Shown here piece after piece: positions 1 through 11,099 of a stretch of DNA of 64,000 nt. A program made the position numbers and the translations under genes. Origin of the DNA: Mantis religiosa. Taxonomy: Eukaryota; Arthropoda; Insecta; Mantodea; Mantidae. The stretch covers positions 168,890,340-168,954,339 of the forward strand of contig CM060952.1 of the NCBI GenBank assembly GCA_030765055.1. Direction: 5' to 3'. The notes under the pieces were generated by a model. It did no database searches. It was not told the origin of the DNA and was given only the letters and a program-made list of their open reading frames with translations. Numbering within the stretch: position 1 is the first letter of the stretch; each line of letters opens with the position of its first letter.

Positions 1-979
1 TATGCTACGCAAGTGTCTTAAATGTGTTCTTTAATCAAAATCATTTGTGAGCTTTTCTCTAAACTGTTTTTGTTTCCTTACTTAAGAAGTTTTTTTCTTT
101 TGAAATCTAAATATTATTTTTCTTGATGAAATTAAAATTTCTTCTAGTTAGAGGTAGATAGCTGAGAAAACAACAAAGAATGGCCTGGGATAATCTCAGT
201 ACGCTACGCTTTGAGATATACTACATTTTGCTGACAATAAAAGTTTCTCATTCAGTTATGACAGACACATCGAAAAAATGCCAAATGTAAAGCTCATGCT
301 TTGTCTGGGTTTGTAGTTGCCTAGCAGGCCGAGGTGTGCTGCCAAAAAGAGAAGCGTAACAAATGATACATGCTCGTCGCTTTTATTATGACGTAGTGCT
401 CGTGCTACACATGTTGGTATATTTAAGGATGAAGCATTCCGTGGTCTTTATTCAGAAAAACTGAGAGCGAAGTCTTCCCTCATCGCTCTCCATCTGCCAA
501 GAAAAATAAACAGAAATAGCGGCTAGGGAGCCTTTGTTCTTCTTCTTCCTCTGCACGATATTTTTCATAGTGAATCAAGACAGTGCGGCGCTCCTGGAGT
601 GTGATTTGTGGAACTGCTCTAATGTTCGAGGGAAGGAATAATTTTTCATTCTGGTTCAGCATGCTAACTACCGTCGCTTGCCCACTTCCTGCCCTAAGAA
701 TCCTCCAAGCTCTGACGTCAGTACGTTCCTCTTTGTATTCCTTGCGCGCAGAGGAATGCCCTGAGCGCATGTCTGAATTTCATCGGTCCCTTTTACCCTT
801 ATGGGCATGCTTGGCCTTTATGGTTGTACATAGCTGTGACATGAGAACTGCCGCGAGGGGTTAGCACATTATTCTCTTCAGAAAGCCTGCAGAAGTTGCT
901 TCAGGTACGTAAAGCAAAGAGAACTGTTTAATAAGCTATTTAATAAGCTAGTGAAAGCACAAAGGGTAAACATGTCACC
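1..979. other. AT-rich unique DNA, no gene seen
   Basis: I see no repeat match within the window, no tRNA-like boxes and no open frame with recognisable protein character. Short frames on both strands around 480-864 overlap each other on opposite strands and look like chance. It could be intron or intergenic DNA; the sequence does not decide. Confidence 0.5.
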
Positions 980-2149
980 TAATCTCTGCTTCATATAACC
1001 TTGCCCCGCTGACATGTATCACTCCGCGTGCAACTACCTTCCCCCTCACCCTAAATGGCTAATACTTTCGCGCCATAGGCCATAGGTGGTGCCTTCCCGT
1101 CACATTTAAAACTGCAGTAAACGTCATAATAATTGCCAGGAAGATAGATAAAATCATACAAATAAGAATATGAAGGCATGCAAAAATAGAAGTTAATAAT
1201 GAATCTGAGCAAGTTGAAACTGAATGAATGAGCAATGAAACTGAAACAAGTTTATAATGAAAGGCCTTCGGCCTTATCCACTGGGATTTTTTTAAACCAG
1301 CACACATACCTTGCAAAAATGCTGGTCTTTCAGTCTTAAAAGTCGTGTCATGGCATACTTCTCGTGTGTCCTTCATTCGCCCAAGTCTCGTCAAGGTATC
1401 CCGACTTGTATCACGGTACTGTCTAATTGTCCTTAAATAACGTCTACGCCACACAGCAATATCGCCCCCGGAGTGGCAAGTTTTCCTGTTGTCTCAATTC
1501 CATGTCGCGATGTTCCTACGCATCTAACACACCTGTAAGTTCAGAGCACAGCTGTTCGACTTCTCTCACCGACAAAGACGGATTCTTCTTTGTGAGTGCA
1601 TTAAACACATGCAACACAATTCTTTTTTCGCCGCTTTGTAAAGGTTTTCCCTTGCGATGCTTCAGCAAAAAACTGGCGGTAGACTCTGCCATTATACATA
1701 TAAGTACACGCGCAATAAATGATCAATAAAATAATTTAGCTGTCGCACTCGGCACGACACACCTTCGAATGGTAATTTTATACATATATATGACTAATCC
1801 AGTTCAAAACAAGGTCAGTGATAAAAGTCATATTAACAAATGTCCCCACTACCGCTAAAGCACGTGCTATCGTGCCATATGCTTGAGAGCAAAGGAACCT
1901 CCTCTCTACTTCGTTTAAGAATTAACATGCATTTCAGATAAATCAACTCTGTTGCGTAATATATTTAATTAAAGCTGTTACGAAAATATAAATTTGACAA
2001 TTCTCTTCCAACATATAACGATATATCACCATGTTAAATAATGAACTAATTTTTACCGCACAACAATCTATACTACAATAGCAGCCAATGAGAGGTGATA
2101 AGGTCACGTGACCGTTAAGAGATTCGGGGCAAGCTTATGTGAAACAAGG
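980..2149 (-). mobile_element. Internally deleted DDE transposon, copy 1
   Basis: Full-length copy of a 1.16-1.17 kb element that recurs at 11869-13668 and 21805-22484. The ends form an imperfect inverted repeat sharing the core CTTGCCCCG preceded by a TTTC.xATAA motif. It reads on the minus strand, with the coding remnant at about 1060-1692 and about 450 bp of non-coding DNA between that and the left element end near 2149. The element is far shorter than a complete transposon of this type and lacks most of the catalytic half, so it is a non-autonomous deletion derivative. No convincing target-site duplication was found; the exact outer bases are uncertain by a few nucleotides. Confidence 0.75.
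1060..1692 (-). pseudogene. DDE transposase remnant (YLDETW group), copy 1
   Basis: Minus-strand remnant of an insect DDE transposase related to the IS630/Tc1/mariner superfamily. The ATG lies at 1690-1692. An N-terminal helix-rich piece is followed by WRRRYLRTIRQYRD (about 1400-1454) and by the first catalytic block YLDETW, whose aspartate codon in the sister copies aligns with 1390-1392; here this block is out of frame. The rest of the catalytic domain is missing and the frame is broken several times. I recognise the block order from many uncharacterised insect proteins. The protein cannot be functional. Confidence 0.65.
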
Positions 2150-2460
2150 TCTAGGCTGCGACCTGCACGGGTTATCGCAGCTTACACTTCCCAGGAGGTA
2201 GGGAGGAAACTACGTAGTCAGCCACAGAGACGCGCTGAAGTCACTAACAGGTCCTGAAAGTACGGCAAGGAGCCATGGGTCTGATAAACATCTCCCCCTA
2301 CCTCGTGTGAACGCCTTGCCATGCGCTCAGGCCATAACCTACGAACCCTACGAGCCGGCTTCAAAGTAGAGGAGAAAGTGGAATGAAGGGGAAAGGTTTT
2401 TTAAAAAGCGTGGTATCAAAGTAAGCAATTCAATATTCACCTAAATGATAAAGGATAGCC
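2150..2460. other. Unclassified moderately GC-rich stretch
   Basis: No open frame of interest. A segment near 2183-2245 weakly resembles 40735-40805 (both contain a CCACAGAGxCGCGC motif after a GAGGAAAC-like stretch), which hints at an old shared repeat, but the match is too weak to call. Confidence 0.3.
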
Positions 2461-2479
2461 TAAAAAAAAAATAAGAGTG

Positions 2480-2552
2480 CTTGGTCAACCGGGATGGAAT
2501 TTGAGACCACCCTAATGCGAGTTGCACACTTTACCACCGCGCCACCTCACTC
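2480..2552 (-). repeat. tRNA-like (SINE head) fragment
   Basis: On the minus strand a GTGGCGCGGTGGTAAAGTG segment resembles an A box and GGTCTCAAATTCC resembles a B box about 30 bases later. This spacing is that of a tRNA-derived SINE promoter. An A-rich run (2462-2473) lies on the 3' side. No target duplication was found and no second copy is in the window. Confidence 0.45.
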
Positions 2553-2881
2553 AGTAATATCGTGTAAGTATCCATATGCAGGTAGTGTATACTGTTGTTC
2601 CAAATAGAAGTGCAGGTGTTTTAAGGATACCCATATGTGAAAATTGGTCAAAAAGTGCAAAAAATGAAAAAAATACTTTTTTTTGCCTAATTAAATAGAG
2701 TAAACTGTGTACTTCAATTTCCCATTATTTTTAATGCCATGCGACCCTTTAAAATTGTGGCATACGACTCGTGTTGTCATCTGAAAAGTTGCACAATTTA
2801 CATGGTATGCAACATAAATAGTTCTTAAGAACACTATTTCATAGTTACTGTTTATTTGAAAATTATTACCTAACTTACTTA

Positions 2882-3302
2882 ATCCGTGTAATTTTGTTCG
2901 GACCAAATTACACTTTACCTTCGGCCCAAATTGCACGGCACGACAGCAGTTTATGAACATCACATATCTTATGAACTTAAATTTTATTAACAATGTGAAT
3001 CTACACCACACTTACCTTGATGTATTGGAGTGTTTGTATTGTTTTTTTTTTTTTCAAAAAAAAAAAGCTTCTAGGTGGAGGAAACCACTATAATAAAAGC
3101 GGGGTAAAATTACAGCGAAAATGCTCTCAGTAAAAAGTACAACCTTCCTCACTGACGCTGGAATGCCGAAAACTGGGGAGAACGCTTGCAACAAGGACTG
3201 CTCGAGATAGCCGTCTGGTTGGTACGGTCATCTTTGGCCATTCTCTTAAACTCTTAAACTTACCGTGGACCAAAATACACGCTGGTCCAAATTACACGGT
3301 CT
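2882..3302. repeat. Possible MITE with GTGTAATTT inverted ends
   Basis: The left end reads CCGTGTAATTTTGTTCGGAC and the right end, on the other strand, reads CCGTGTAATTTGGACCAGCG. The motif GGxCCAAATTxCAC occurs several more times inside. About 420 bp separates the ends. No clear target duplication is visible, so the call is tentative. Confidence 0.35.
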
Positions 3303-4232
3303 TCCCATATATCGTAATTAAATAGATTATCAAGCGTCGAATTTATATCCACAGAAATTAATAATTTCGTTAATCATTTAAGCTCAAAATATTTTAAGAA
3401 AATAAACATATTATTACTGCTCTGTTGCGTATACTTTTCTTTGAAAATGGCTTGCCATGAATTTCGAATAGCTGTATCGGATGTCGCGTGCCTGTGGAAT
3501 TGAAGATAATCCGTAACAGCAACCCACGTTTTCTTTATAGGACACCTGGATCGCATTGCACCATTTTCTGGAATCTAATTCTATAAGTGGGAAGGAAATG
3601 TTTACTGTACATGGGACTACTACTACCATTTCTACCGAACATACGCTTTAGCTAAATAAAAGGGGATAGGATGAAAGCAAATAAATTGCATCAAATGTTC
3701 AGTGTAATATTCAAACAACGATAAATCCTCAGTTTAAACGCGTGGCAAATGCAGTTGCTTTCAGCCAAGAGGAAGTTAGCTGATCGTTTAATTAAAACTG
3801 GAATTGAAAAAACAGGGTAAGCGTAAAATGAAAATTGCGAACCGTCTCTGTTCACACTGATAATAAAAATAATCGAATGTGTGGCGTTTCTTTCTGGCTG
3901 ACTGTCAATGCATACCTGCTTTTCGCAGCACATCTCTTTAATAGCTTAATTTTTGTAGAAATATTATTATATAGGCGGCAATCTGTTAACTATATTCTTT
4001 TTTCGATAGTGTTTTTTCATCGCTTACCTCTCATGCTGCGTACCATGCTTTCTTCTGATGCTGGCTCATTTCTGTGGGTAAAGGGATTATCCCAAGCTTT
4101 TGCTGTCAATTGCAGACTTGCCACTAAAAATTTTAGTGAGTTAGTAACTCAGTAGTTCCATGTTTAAAAGAATTCGTCAACCAGTCAACTAAGCGCTCTA
4201 ACCTAGCGGATTTACATGTATTCTAGAAGACG
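3303..4232. other. AT-rich unique DNA
   Basis: I found no repeat copies, gene fragments or RNA-like structures here. Open frames on both strands between 3374 and 4155 overlap and show no recognisable motif. Confidence 0.5.
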
Positions 4233-4240
4233 TGAAGATA

Positions 4241-5493
4241 CCGAGCGGGAGTTGTATGTGGCCTGCGTTCGGGAGTCCCAGGTTCGATTCCTGTGGCCGT
4301 CTTACCTGACCCATGGGATTTTCGGGGGGTTTCCCGGGTCGCTAGGCGAATGCTGGGTAGGTTAGTTACATCTTCCGAATTTCCTGTCCCTCCATTTCAT
4401 CTCCATAATCATTTCATATCATCTCTCATCTGGTGGTCTCTTTCAGGCTAGAAGTGTCGGCGGGTGTCTCGGCGGTGCATGCCAGGATGATATGTTCTGA
4501 GGAAATCTACTTCCTCCTCCGGTAGGTCGGATACCGGCCTCCGCTCCTTTGCTGGGACCATTTCCTGACCACCAGCCAGGGACATTTGGGGCTCGGAACG
4601 CCTGCCTTTGTACCATTAGGGCTCGGCTGCTGGGCTCGTTACCGTCCCGCTGTGGGGGAGCGAGTTCGTTGTCCTGGCCTGTCAGGGGAAGTCTCTATCC
4701 AAGTAAACTGTAGGGACCCTGCCATCTGTACTGTCGTGTCTCCTTGGGTCGGCTGCCCTTTGTCTCCTTTGCCTCATCCTTCCTCCCGGGGGTGCCCCCA
4801 ATAGGGGGAATAGGAACAATGAGCCCAGCATAGTGGCCTATGTACCGAATCCCCTCATTAATGAAATCCCAATCCCAATCGGGAGGCCCGGGTTCGATTC
4901 CCGTGGCCGATCTACCTGACTCATGTTTTTTGGAGGTTTTTCCGGGTCGCCAGGCGAATGCGGGTGATTTAATTATATCCCCCGAATTTCCTGCCCCTCC
5001 ATTTGGTAGGGGGGGGCTTTGTAGACTCCAGGTATTGCCCCAAGGAAAGACCTCCGGAGTTTTCCATCGCTCCCGGGTAACAGACGCCGGGGTCTTCCGA
5101 CTTTCGGGTAGACCTCAATGAACTTTGTCCCTCCATTTGCTCTCCATTGTCATTTCACAACATCTCCCATCTGGTGGCCTCTTTCAGTGTAGAAGTGTCG
5201 GCGGGTTTATCGGCGCTGCATGGCAGGATGATATACTCCTGTTTAACACTTGCTCCTTCAATAGGATGATTTACGGTCTCCAGGCGGTTTCCGAACCACG
5301 GCGGGTGAGAGGGTTGTACTGGCCTGCCGGTGAGTTTACAACTCGTATATAGTAGGCACTAACGTGACTCCTTGGTTCGTCCGTCCTTTGTCTCCTCTCG
5401 CCTAATGCTTCCACCCGGGAATGCCACAATTGGGACTGAGGTACAATAAACCACATGTTTTGGTGCCGAATCCCTTACTTAGTAATTCTAATC
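4241..5493 (+). mobile_element. Dimeric long SINE (family B), one shared TSD
   Basis: Two head-to-tail copies of a long tRNA-derived SINE. The first (4241-about 4873) begins CCGAGCGGGA, has B box GGTTCGATTCC and ends in an AATCCC-type tail. The second (about 4874-5493) begins inside the tRNA-like part at CGGGAGGCCCGGGTTCGATT, so it lacks its A box. The whole pair is flanked by TGAAGATA at 4233-4240 and 5494-5501. No duplication is visible around the inner copy alone. Other family members are at 8602-9155, 39299-40205 and 49474-50049. Confidence 0.8.
5005..5128. mobile_element. 124-bp insertion in SINE with 10-bp TSD (family H)
   Basis: This segment is absent from the other family-B SINEs. 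It is bounded by CCCTCCATTT at 4995-5004 and 5129-5138, a sequence that occurs once at this place in the uninterrupted copies. Its start (GGTAGGGGGGGGCTTTGTAG and the following CTCCAGGTATTGCC) resembles 9541-9612. It is therefore a short retroposed or transposed fragment of the family also found at 9181-9680. Confidence 0.6.
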
Positions 5494-5501
5494 TGAAGAT
5501 A

Positions 5502-6078
5502 GAAATATTTGTTTTCGACGATTGCTCTTATGGACCCACTCCCCTGTAATACGAAGTGCTGGCATAGTGAAAAGTTGAATTTCTTATATTCAGTTACTGG
5601 TTACCTAGCCTGCATGTTTTGCATGTATGTACGTGATATATTTATTATTTAAGATATTAAGTATAATCATATTTGATTACCTGGAGCTTTGTTTGCTTTC
5701 CATATTCTAGTATTTAAGCAGGATATAATTCATGCAACATTCAAGTATCAACTGCAAGTTATTGATTCGCTTTAGGCAGGAGTGTGTGTGCCTGCGTGCG
5801 CGCGTTTGTCCTTGTCGGTGTACAGGCTAGTTGTTATACGAAACGTTGGTTAAATAACAAATTTGATATTTAAGGTCAGCATCCTGGTCATCCGTTACAT
5901 TAAACACTTTTCGAAGGTTTCGATTTTCTCAATAATGACTAATGGATTTTATTTAATTACCATATGTTTAAATTATTTTAGTGAAAGATGAAATGTTTAT
6001 TTTGAATTTTCTGGGAGTAGACTCTGAAGAGTATTCTCTTTTCTTTCTTAATAATTTTTTTAATATCTGGTATACCAT
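5502..6078. other. AT-rich unique DNA
   Basis: Nothing recognisable except a short alternating GT/GC run at about 5782-5806. Confidence 0.5.
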
Positions 6079-6084
6079 AAGAGA

Positions 6085-6326
6085 GAGCCCGCCTCGGGAG
6101 CGTGGATGGTAGCGTGTCTGCTTCACGTTCAAGAGGTCCCGAGTTAGAATCTGGGTCAGGGTGAATTACTTGGTTTTTTCTGAGATTTTTCCCTTATCCT
6201 GAAATACGAATGCCGGGTAACTCTAAGCTCTATGTACCCTTGGCTCATTTGAGTATCATTTCATCCATTTCACTCATAGTCCTATGTGACTTAACGTTGG
6301 AGGACGTAAATTACAAAAAGGGGGGG
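6085..6326 (+). mobile_element. tRNA-derived SINE, family A
   Basis: Begins GCCCGCCTCGGGAGCGTGGA, with A-box-like GGTAGCGTGTCTGC and a B-box-like CGAGTTAGAATCT, and ends with CTTAACGTTGGAGGACGTAA and an A/G-rich tail. AAGAGA at 6079-6084 and 6327-6332 may be the target duplication. Eight copies or fragments of this family are in the window (also 7004-7247, 10512-10603, 24400-25290, 42281-42956, 46655-46805, 48284-48508, 58577-58796). Confidence 0.8.
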
Positions 6327-6413
6327 AAGAGACATCTTTCATCACAAGTCGATCAACTCTAAAAAAAATAACGTTTTGTAATGACTTCCTCTACTGTTGT
6401 ACAAGTTATTACT

Positions 6414-6676
6414 GACTGGCCCCGTAGCTCAGTCGGTAGAGCACCTGCCTGCCGTGCTAGGGGTCCCGGGTTCGATTCCCGGTGGTGGGGTTGGGATTTT
6501 TCTCCGACCAAGATAATTCCCCATCTTCCCCAGAGTCTGTGAATGTGTGCATGATCTAATGATTAAAAAACACCAAAGATAACGAGTTAACACCTTCAGT
6601 ATGTTCCAAAGGAGAACGGCCGCCGATATGACCATAGCAGTTAAAGGCGGGGTATAAATGGAACAAGGAAAAAAAG
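6414..6676 (+). mobile_element. tRNA-derived SINE, family D, with 11-bp TSD
   Basis: The head is very close to a real tRNA: CCCCGTAGCTCAGTCGGTAG, an anticodon-like loop CTGCCGT, and GGTTCGATTCC, followed by GGTGGTGGGG that can pair with the 5' CCCC. The body then continues for about 190 bp to an A-rich tail, so it is a SINE and not a tRNA gene. AAGTTATTACT flanks it at 6403-6413 and 6677-6687. The second copy is at 52244-52543 on the other strand. Confidence 0.85.
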
Positions 6677-6687
6677 AAGTTATTACT

Positions 6688-6990
6688 ACAAACGCTTATT
6701 CCTCTCTCTGCTTCGTGTTAATAGAAATAAACATTTGCAGGAATTACGTTGTTACTAGCTTTAGTAGATAAAAGTGAAATATGAAAATAAATGCTTTAAA
6801 CGATAGGTATTGATCTCCTTTTAAAGAGATCACTATGTAATGCATTTGACATTTCGTTCTCTTTGCATGGCCAAAGAGAAAATATGTAAAACTATAAACA
6901 ATTATATTATTTATGTATATAGTGTGTAATCTTGGTGATTGTGGCAGGAGTGTTCACAGTTGGGTTTATTAATTGCTGACGGTTTATTAT
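6688..6990. other. AT-rich unique DNA
   Basis: Nothing recognisable. Confidence 0.5.
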
Positions 6991-6995
6991 ATCAA

Positions 6996-7003
<8 letters not shown>

Positions 7004-7026
<23 letters not shown>

Positions 7027-7247
7027 GTAATTTACGTCCTCCAACGTTAAGTCATATTGGACGATGAATGGAATGGGTGAAATGATGCTCAAATGAGTCC
7101 AGGCTCCACAGAGCTTAGAGTTACCCCACATTCGTCTTTCAGTATAAGGGAAAACCCCGGGATAAACCTTATGCAGGCAACTCACCCTGACCGAGATTCG
7201 AACTCGGGACCTCTTGAACGTGAGGCAGATACGCTACCAAGGCGGAC
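7004..7247 (-). mobile_element. SINE family A, full, with 13-bp TSD
   Basis: Minus-strand copy with a 23-base oligo(T) stretch at its left end, which is the poly(A) tail, and the head GTCCGCCTTGGTAGCGTATC at the right end. ATCAAAAGATTTT occurs at 6991-7003 and 7248-7260. A clean target duplication and a long pure A tail suggest a comparatively recent insertion. Confidence 0.85.
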
Positions 7248-7260
7248 ATCAAAAGATTTT

Positions 7261-8601
7261 GAATATGCAATGTTTTGTAGAAAAAAAGATGTCATTTGGA
7301 GGAAGGAAAGAATATTGTTGGCATAGTTTTCAGAGCTAATAAAGGTTTATTGCAAATGTTTGTTGCTTATTAATGTATAAGCAATTCAAAGTTTAGGTTG
7401 CAAGTGTCCCCCTCCGCTGTTTTAAGTTGAAGGTTTTCCTCTGTGCGAATGATTAAATGTATACTGAGGAGGTTATTGCTTGCTTGTTGCTAGGTAAGTA
7501 CGTAATTGTTCGGACATCAGTGCTAGCATTAAGCCAATTGCACAGTTATAGCGCCATAATAAGGAAGTGTTAATGCTAAGATTTCATAAAAAGAATAATG
7601 ACAAGGAACGTTGTGAGAAGGTTCACATCGCGAAAGATCTATTTTACAAAATGTTTGAATGAGATATACAGTTTTGTGTAATAGGATTTTGTGTATTTCT
7701 TACAGTTGTGCACAAAATATTTTCCAAAACATTTCATCAGAAGACTTCAAAACGTGAATTTACACTGATATCTTAGTATCAAATTTTTGCAGTACTACCA
7801 CATAATGCGAATATGCAGAGGAGAAACTAAAACACTTTATCATCGTTTTTCTGTTGTACTTCTCTATTCTCATTGTACCTACAAGGAAAATTCTTTAAAA
7901 TCACCTTAACAAATATCTATAATAGAAGAACATGCATCTGTTAGAACTGTTTGAGCAAGAGTGAGGAGAGAAATTGTTGAGAATACTTGTTTTACGTTCA
8001 GAGGTCTCAAAATGTATATTTTCAGTGATTCGAGTTTGTTTTTGGCGTACCAGTTTTTCTTTCAGTAAGTAAATGGCACAGAAAGTAAAAATGAATGTTA
8101 CAGTGATATTTTGCCGATAATGGGTGCTGACGCATTCAGAAAATAAAGTGCCTACCCTCACACTAGGAACCTGGATGAAGAATTTCTGCCCCGCAGATTT
8201 TGTAGGTATATATGAGGTGGGTGGCTGTAGTGGGGCATTTGGTTTTGTTTAATGTTGCTTAATATACACTCACGTAGAAGAAAAATTGTTTTTTCTCCGG
8301 GATGACAGCAGTATTTTTATCTCTAAAACCCACCACTGCTGATACGTTTTTCTTTAATTAAATTCCAGGAAAACAAAAGTTAATCTTAAAGAAATATCGC
8401 AAGCATTAAAAAGAAAAGTTAAATGAAACTAAATTAAGTTTGTGTGGTTTATTATATCGCTTTACTTTCTCTATGGAGTAGAGTACGTGACTTCACGGAA
8501 AATACACGTTTTAAACTCCTTGAATCCAAAGATAGAAAGACGCCATGCGTGAGTCCGTGTGTCTCTGAACATTATTATTGAAAATGTAAATATTTAAATG
8601 C
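7261..8601. other. AT-rich unique DNA
   Basis: No gene, repeat copy or RNA-like structure recognised. The minus-strand frame at 7901-8161 has no recognisable motif. Confidence 0.5.
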
Positions 8602-9155
8602 CAAATTTACTGGACTGGACGGAGGGGATACGGCACGAAGGTCCAAACTATGTATGCTATACCTATACTCCCAAATGGGGCATTCCCGGAAGGAAGGGTG
8701 CGGTGAGAGGAGACAGGGCGTCTATCAAAAGGTGCCACGACGGTGCAGAGGGCAGGATCCGTATATTTTTACCAGTTTGACTCCCTGGCAGGCCACTACA
8801 ACCGGCATCCCACCCTACTGTGATGCGAAAACGACACCATACCGGGCTCGGAGACTGGAGACTGTCCTACCGGAGAAGGAAGTTTGGCTAAGAGCATATC
8901 ATCCTGCCATGCAACGCCGAGACACTTGCCGAAACTTCTACCTTGAAACAGACCACCAGATGAAGATGTGGAATGATGAAGATGAAATAGAGGGACAGGA
9001 AATTCGTGGGATGTAGTTAACCTACCGAGCATTCACCTAGCTTTCAAGGAAAACTCCCCAAAGAACCCATGGGTCAGGTGGGTAGGCCGCAGGAATTGAA
9101 CCCGGACCTCCAGAAAGCGGGCACAGACGAATCCACCTTGAACCAAACTGCTCGG
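8602..9155 (-). mobile_element. Long SINE, family B, diverged
   Basis: Minus-strand relative of 49474-50049. The head CCGAGCAGTTTGG and B box GGGTTCAATTCC lie near 9100-9155, and body blocks (CATGCAACGCCGAGACACTT, GAAATAGAGGGACAGGAAAT on the plus strand) match the other copies in reverse. The 3' tail region near 8602-8650 is degraded. No target duplication was found. Open frames across it are accidental. Confidence 0.7.
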
Positions 9156-9180
9156 TAATCATCTAACTTCTAATATATTA

Positions 9181-9680
9181 GTATAGCCCCCTAGGGGAGG
9201 GGATACGTCCCCTTCAGCTGCCGTGGTGCGGGCGCTGCGGACCCCTAGCACTCGTGGTACCTCTGACGTAAGTAGGCGAACCTCGAGCCGAACATTCGAG
9301 CCCCTCCCTGAATGGGAGTTGTTCGGATTGGATTGGACTCGAGAGGGCAGTGGTTCCCGATACCCGTCTCCGGACGGGGCTGAGGGAAGCCATATATTCC
9401 CGCTTACTAGACTGCACAGCTAGTAGATGTGCTAGATCACCAGGGAGCCCTACCGAGGTCTAATCGGTAGCCTTCCCTTTTGGGGGTGGCGCGCGTACGT
9501 GGCGTATCCACTTCCATCCCGTCTTGAGTCCATAGGACCAGATAGGGGAGGGGCTTTTTAGTCTCTAGGTCTTGTCCTATGGAAAGCTCCACGGAGGCGC
9601 TGGGCGCCCTTTTGGGACAGCTCAGTAACTTCCCTGGTCATTAGAGGGGGGTCAGTCTTCACTTTGTGTGGATTGCCCTG
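9181..9680. repeat. GC-rich unclassified repeat, family H
   Basis: This block is much richer in G+C than its surroundings. Its part at 9541-9612 resembles 5005-5075. Paired short frames on both strands (9214-9423) mirror each other and are not convincing as genes. It could be part of a LINE 5' region or a long SINE; the sequence alone does not say. Confidence 0.45.
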
Positions 9681-9695
9681 GTAGATACGCTCAAA

Positions 9696-9697
<2 letters not shown>

Positions 9698-9730
<33 letters not shown>
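9698..9730. repeat. (TA)n microsatellite
   Basis: Pure alternating TA run of about 33 bases directly after the family H block. Confidence 0.95.
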
Positions 9731-9732
<2 letters not shown>

Positions 9733-10511
9733 AGAGAAATTGAGAGCTCTATTATCCTTTATTTCGGTAACATTTATGTAAATAAAGGATGGTAAACTCA
9801 AAGGTTATTATCGGGTATCAGTTTATTTAATATCAGTTTTAATTAATTTTAATTTGAGCAGTAATTTATATTTTGTTTGTTCTCATGTGGGAATAATTCG
9901 TATGATTTATCTACATCCTCGTGATATCCGTCCGCCCGGTGTTTGACAGTCTCCCACTTTTACACATAATATATTGATACTCCACGGGCAAGTGACATTT
10001 GTATTAATCTCTGGGTGCAGTTGGCCGACGTGCTTTAGGAGGTATTGATTTATTGGCACATTTCTGGCAGTTGGCTATCGGTTTATGATTTTGCTTGTTT
10101 GTGATTTTCAAACCTGTGTATGTATTTAGGTATGTAGGAAGACGCCCTGGTTCTGCAAGAACTTCATAGGCATTGTAGATATTAAATTCACTCTATGCAT
10201 GGTATATATACACTTTTCGCACTATAAAACGTTTGTCCAAGGCTGAATTTAGAAACTACCGTAGGCAGACAGAAGTGAACAAATAGTCATATAAGTCTAT
10301 AGTTTAGAGGTAAGTTGATAAGCAATTTTTCTTTTTTTTTATGTTTGGCAGTCCATAATATTCTTAAGAATTTAATATGGCCGGTTACAAGAGAGCTGCA
10401 CTGAAGTTATGCTTTTTTTAAGTAAACGGTTATGAATATGGAATTTATTAGCTTCTTTTGTAAATATTGACTCACTTAAAATGAGAAGATCATGTAAGAT
10501 GAATTAAATAG
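9731..10511. other. AT-rich unique DNA
   Basis: Nothing recognisable. Confidence 0.5.
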
Positions 10512-10603
10512 CTGAAACGATGCACAAATGAGCCCAAGGACCCATAACTTATCTAATCGAGATTTGAAATGGGCACCTCTTGAATGTGAGATGACATGCT
10601 ATC
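10512..10603 (-). mobile_element. SINE family A fragment
   Basis: Contains the reverse complement of the B-box region and middle of family A (AATCGAGATTTGAAATGGGC, then CTCTTGAATGTGAG). Both ends are lost and the middle is shortened. Confidence 0.6.
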
Positions 10604-10679
10604 CTCACACCTACAAACTGTTAGGAAATACAGATAGGTCATGAAGAATAAAATAGTAGTGTTTGAATATATATGAGTA

Positions 10680-10965
10680 CAACCTCATGTTAGAGCCTCT
10701 AATAGGGGCCAAGGGGATAATGTAAACATAAATAGCGCGACAGCACATATATGGCCAAAGTCTGCCAACCCGACTGCCGGCCTCACGCCCACATACGCAA
10801 GGTAGAGGTGGGCGATCATCCAACTGATAGGGAGAGGAAATGTGCTCAGCATCTCGGCAGCTCCAGCCAGAAAGTTGGCTTTCTTGACCACAGCCGCTTA
10901 CCTATCGTAAGCTCCTGAATTTCGTCACGATGCTGAGTGGGCACCGGTCCTATACGAAGGGGCTA
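10680..10965 (-). repeat. Dispersed repeat, family F
   Basis: Matches 16180-16416 in reverse orientation over most of its length (shared blocks include the GGTGCCCACTCAGCATCGT region and GTTGGATGATCGCCCACCTC on the opposite strand). It lacks the tRNA-like head seen at 16130-16200, as expected of a 5'-truncated retroposed copy. Confidence 0.65.
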
Positions 10966-11070
10966 CATGTATATAAAAATGTAATATGTTGCATTAAAAT
11001 GACTTTCAAAAATAATAAAAAAACATTAACCAATGCCGTGATGCAGCAGCCCTTTTCGGCCCAAGCTTAG

Positions 11071-11099
11071 CAGCTGACGGCTTTATCCCTCGTCAGCTG
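11071..11099. other. Perfect 9-bp stem hairpin
   Basis: CAGCTGACG at 11071-11079 is exactly complementary to CGTCAGCTG at 11091-11099, with an 11-base loop. The surroundings have no gene or transposon end to assign it to. Confidence 0.6.

Noticed and set aside
6414..6487. Possible genuine tRNA gene (CCCCGTAGCTCAGTCGG...GGTTCGATTCCC)
   Set aside because: The tRNA-like part is continuous with a 190-bp body and A-rich tail, has an 11-bp target duplication, and recurs at 52244-52543. It is a SINE head.
8598..9032. Overlapping frames on both strands
   Set aside because: They lie within a diverged family B SINE.
9214..9423. Mirror-image frames on both strands in a GC-rich block
   Set aside because: Typical of low stop-codon density in GC-rich DNA; no motif on either strand.
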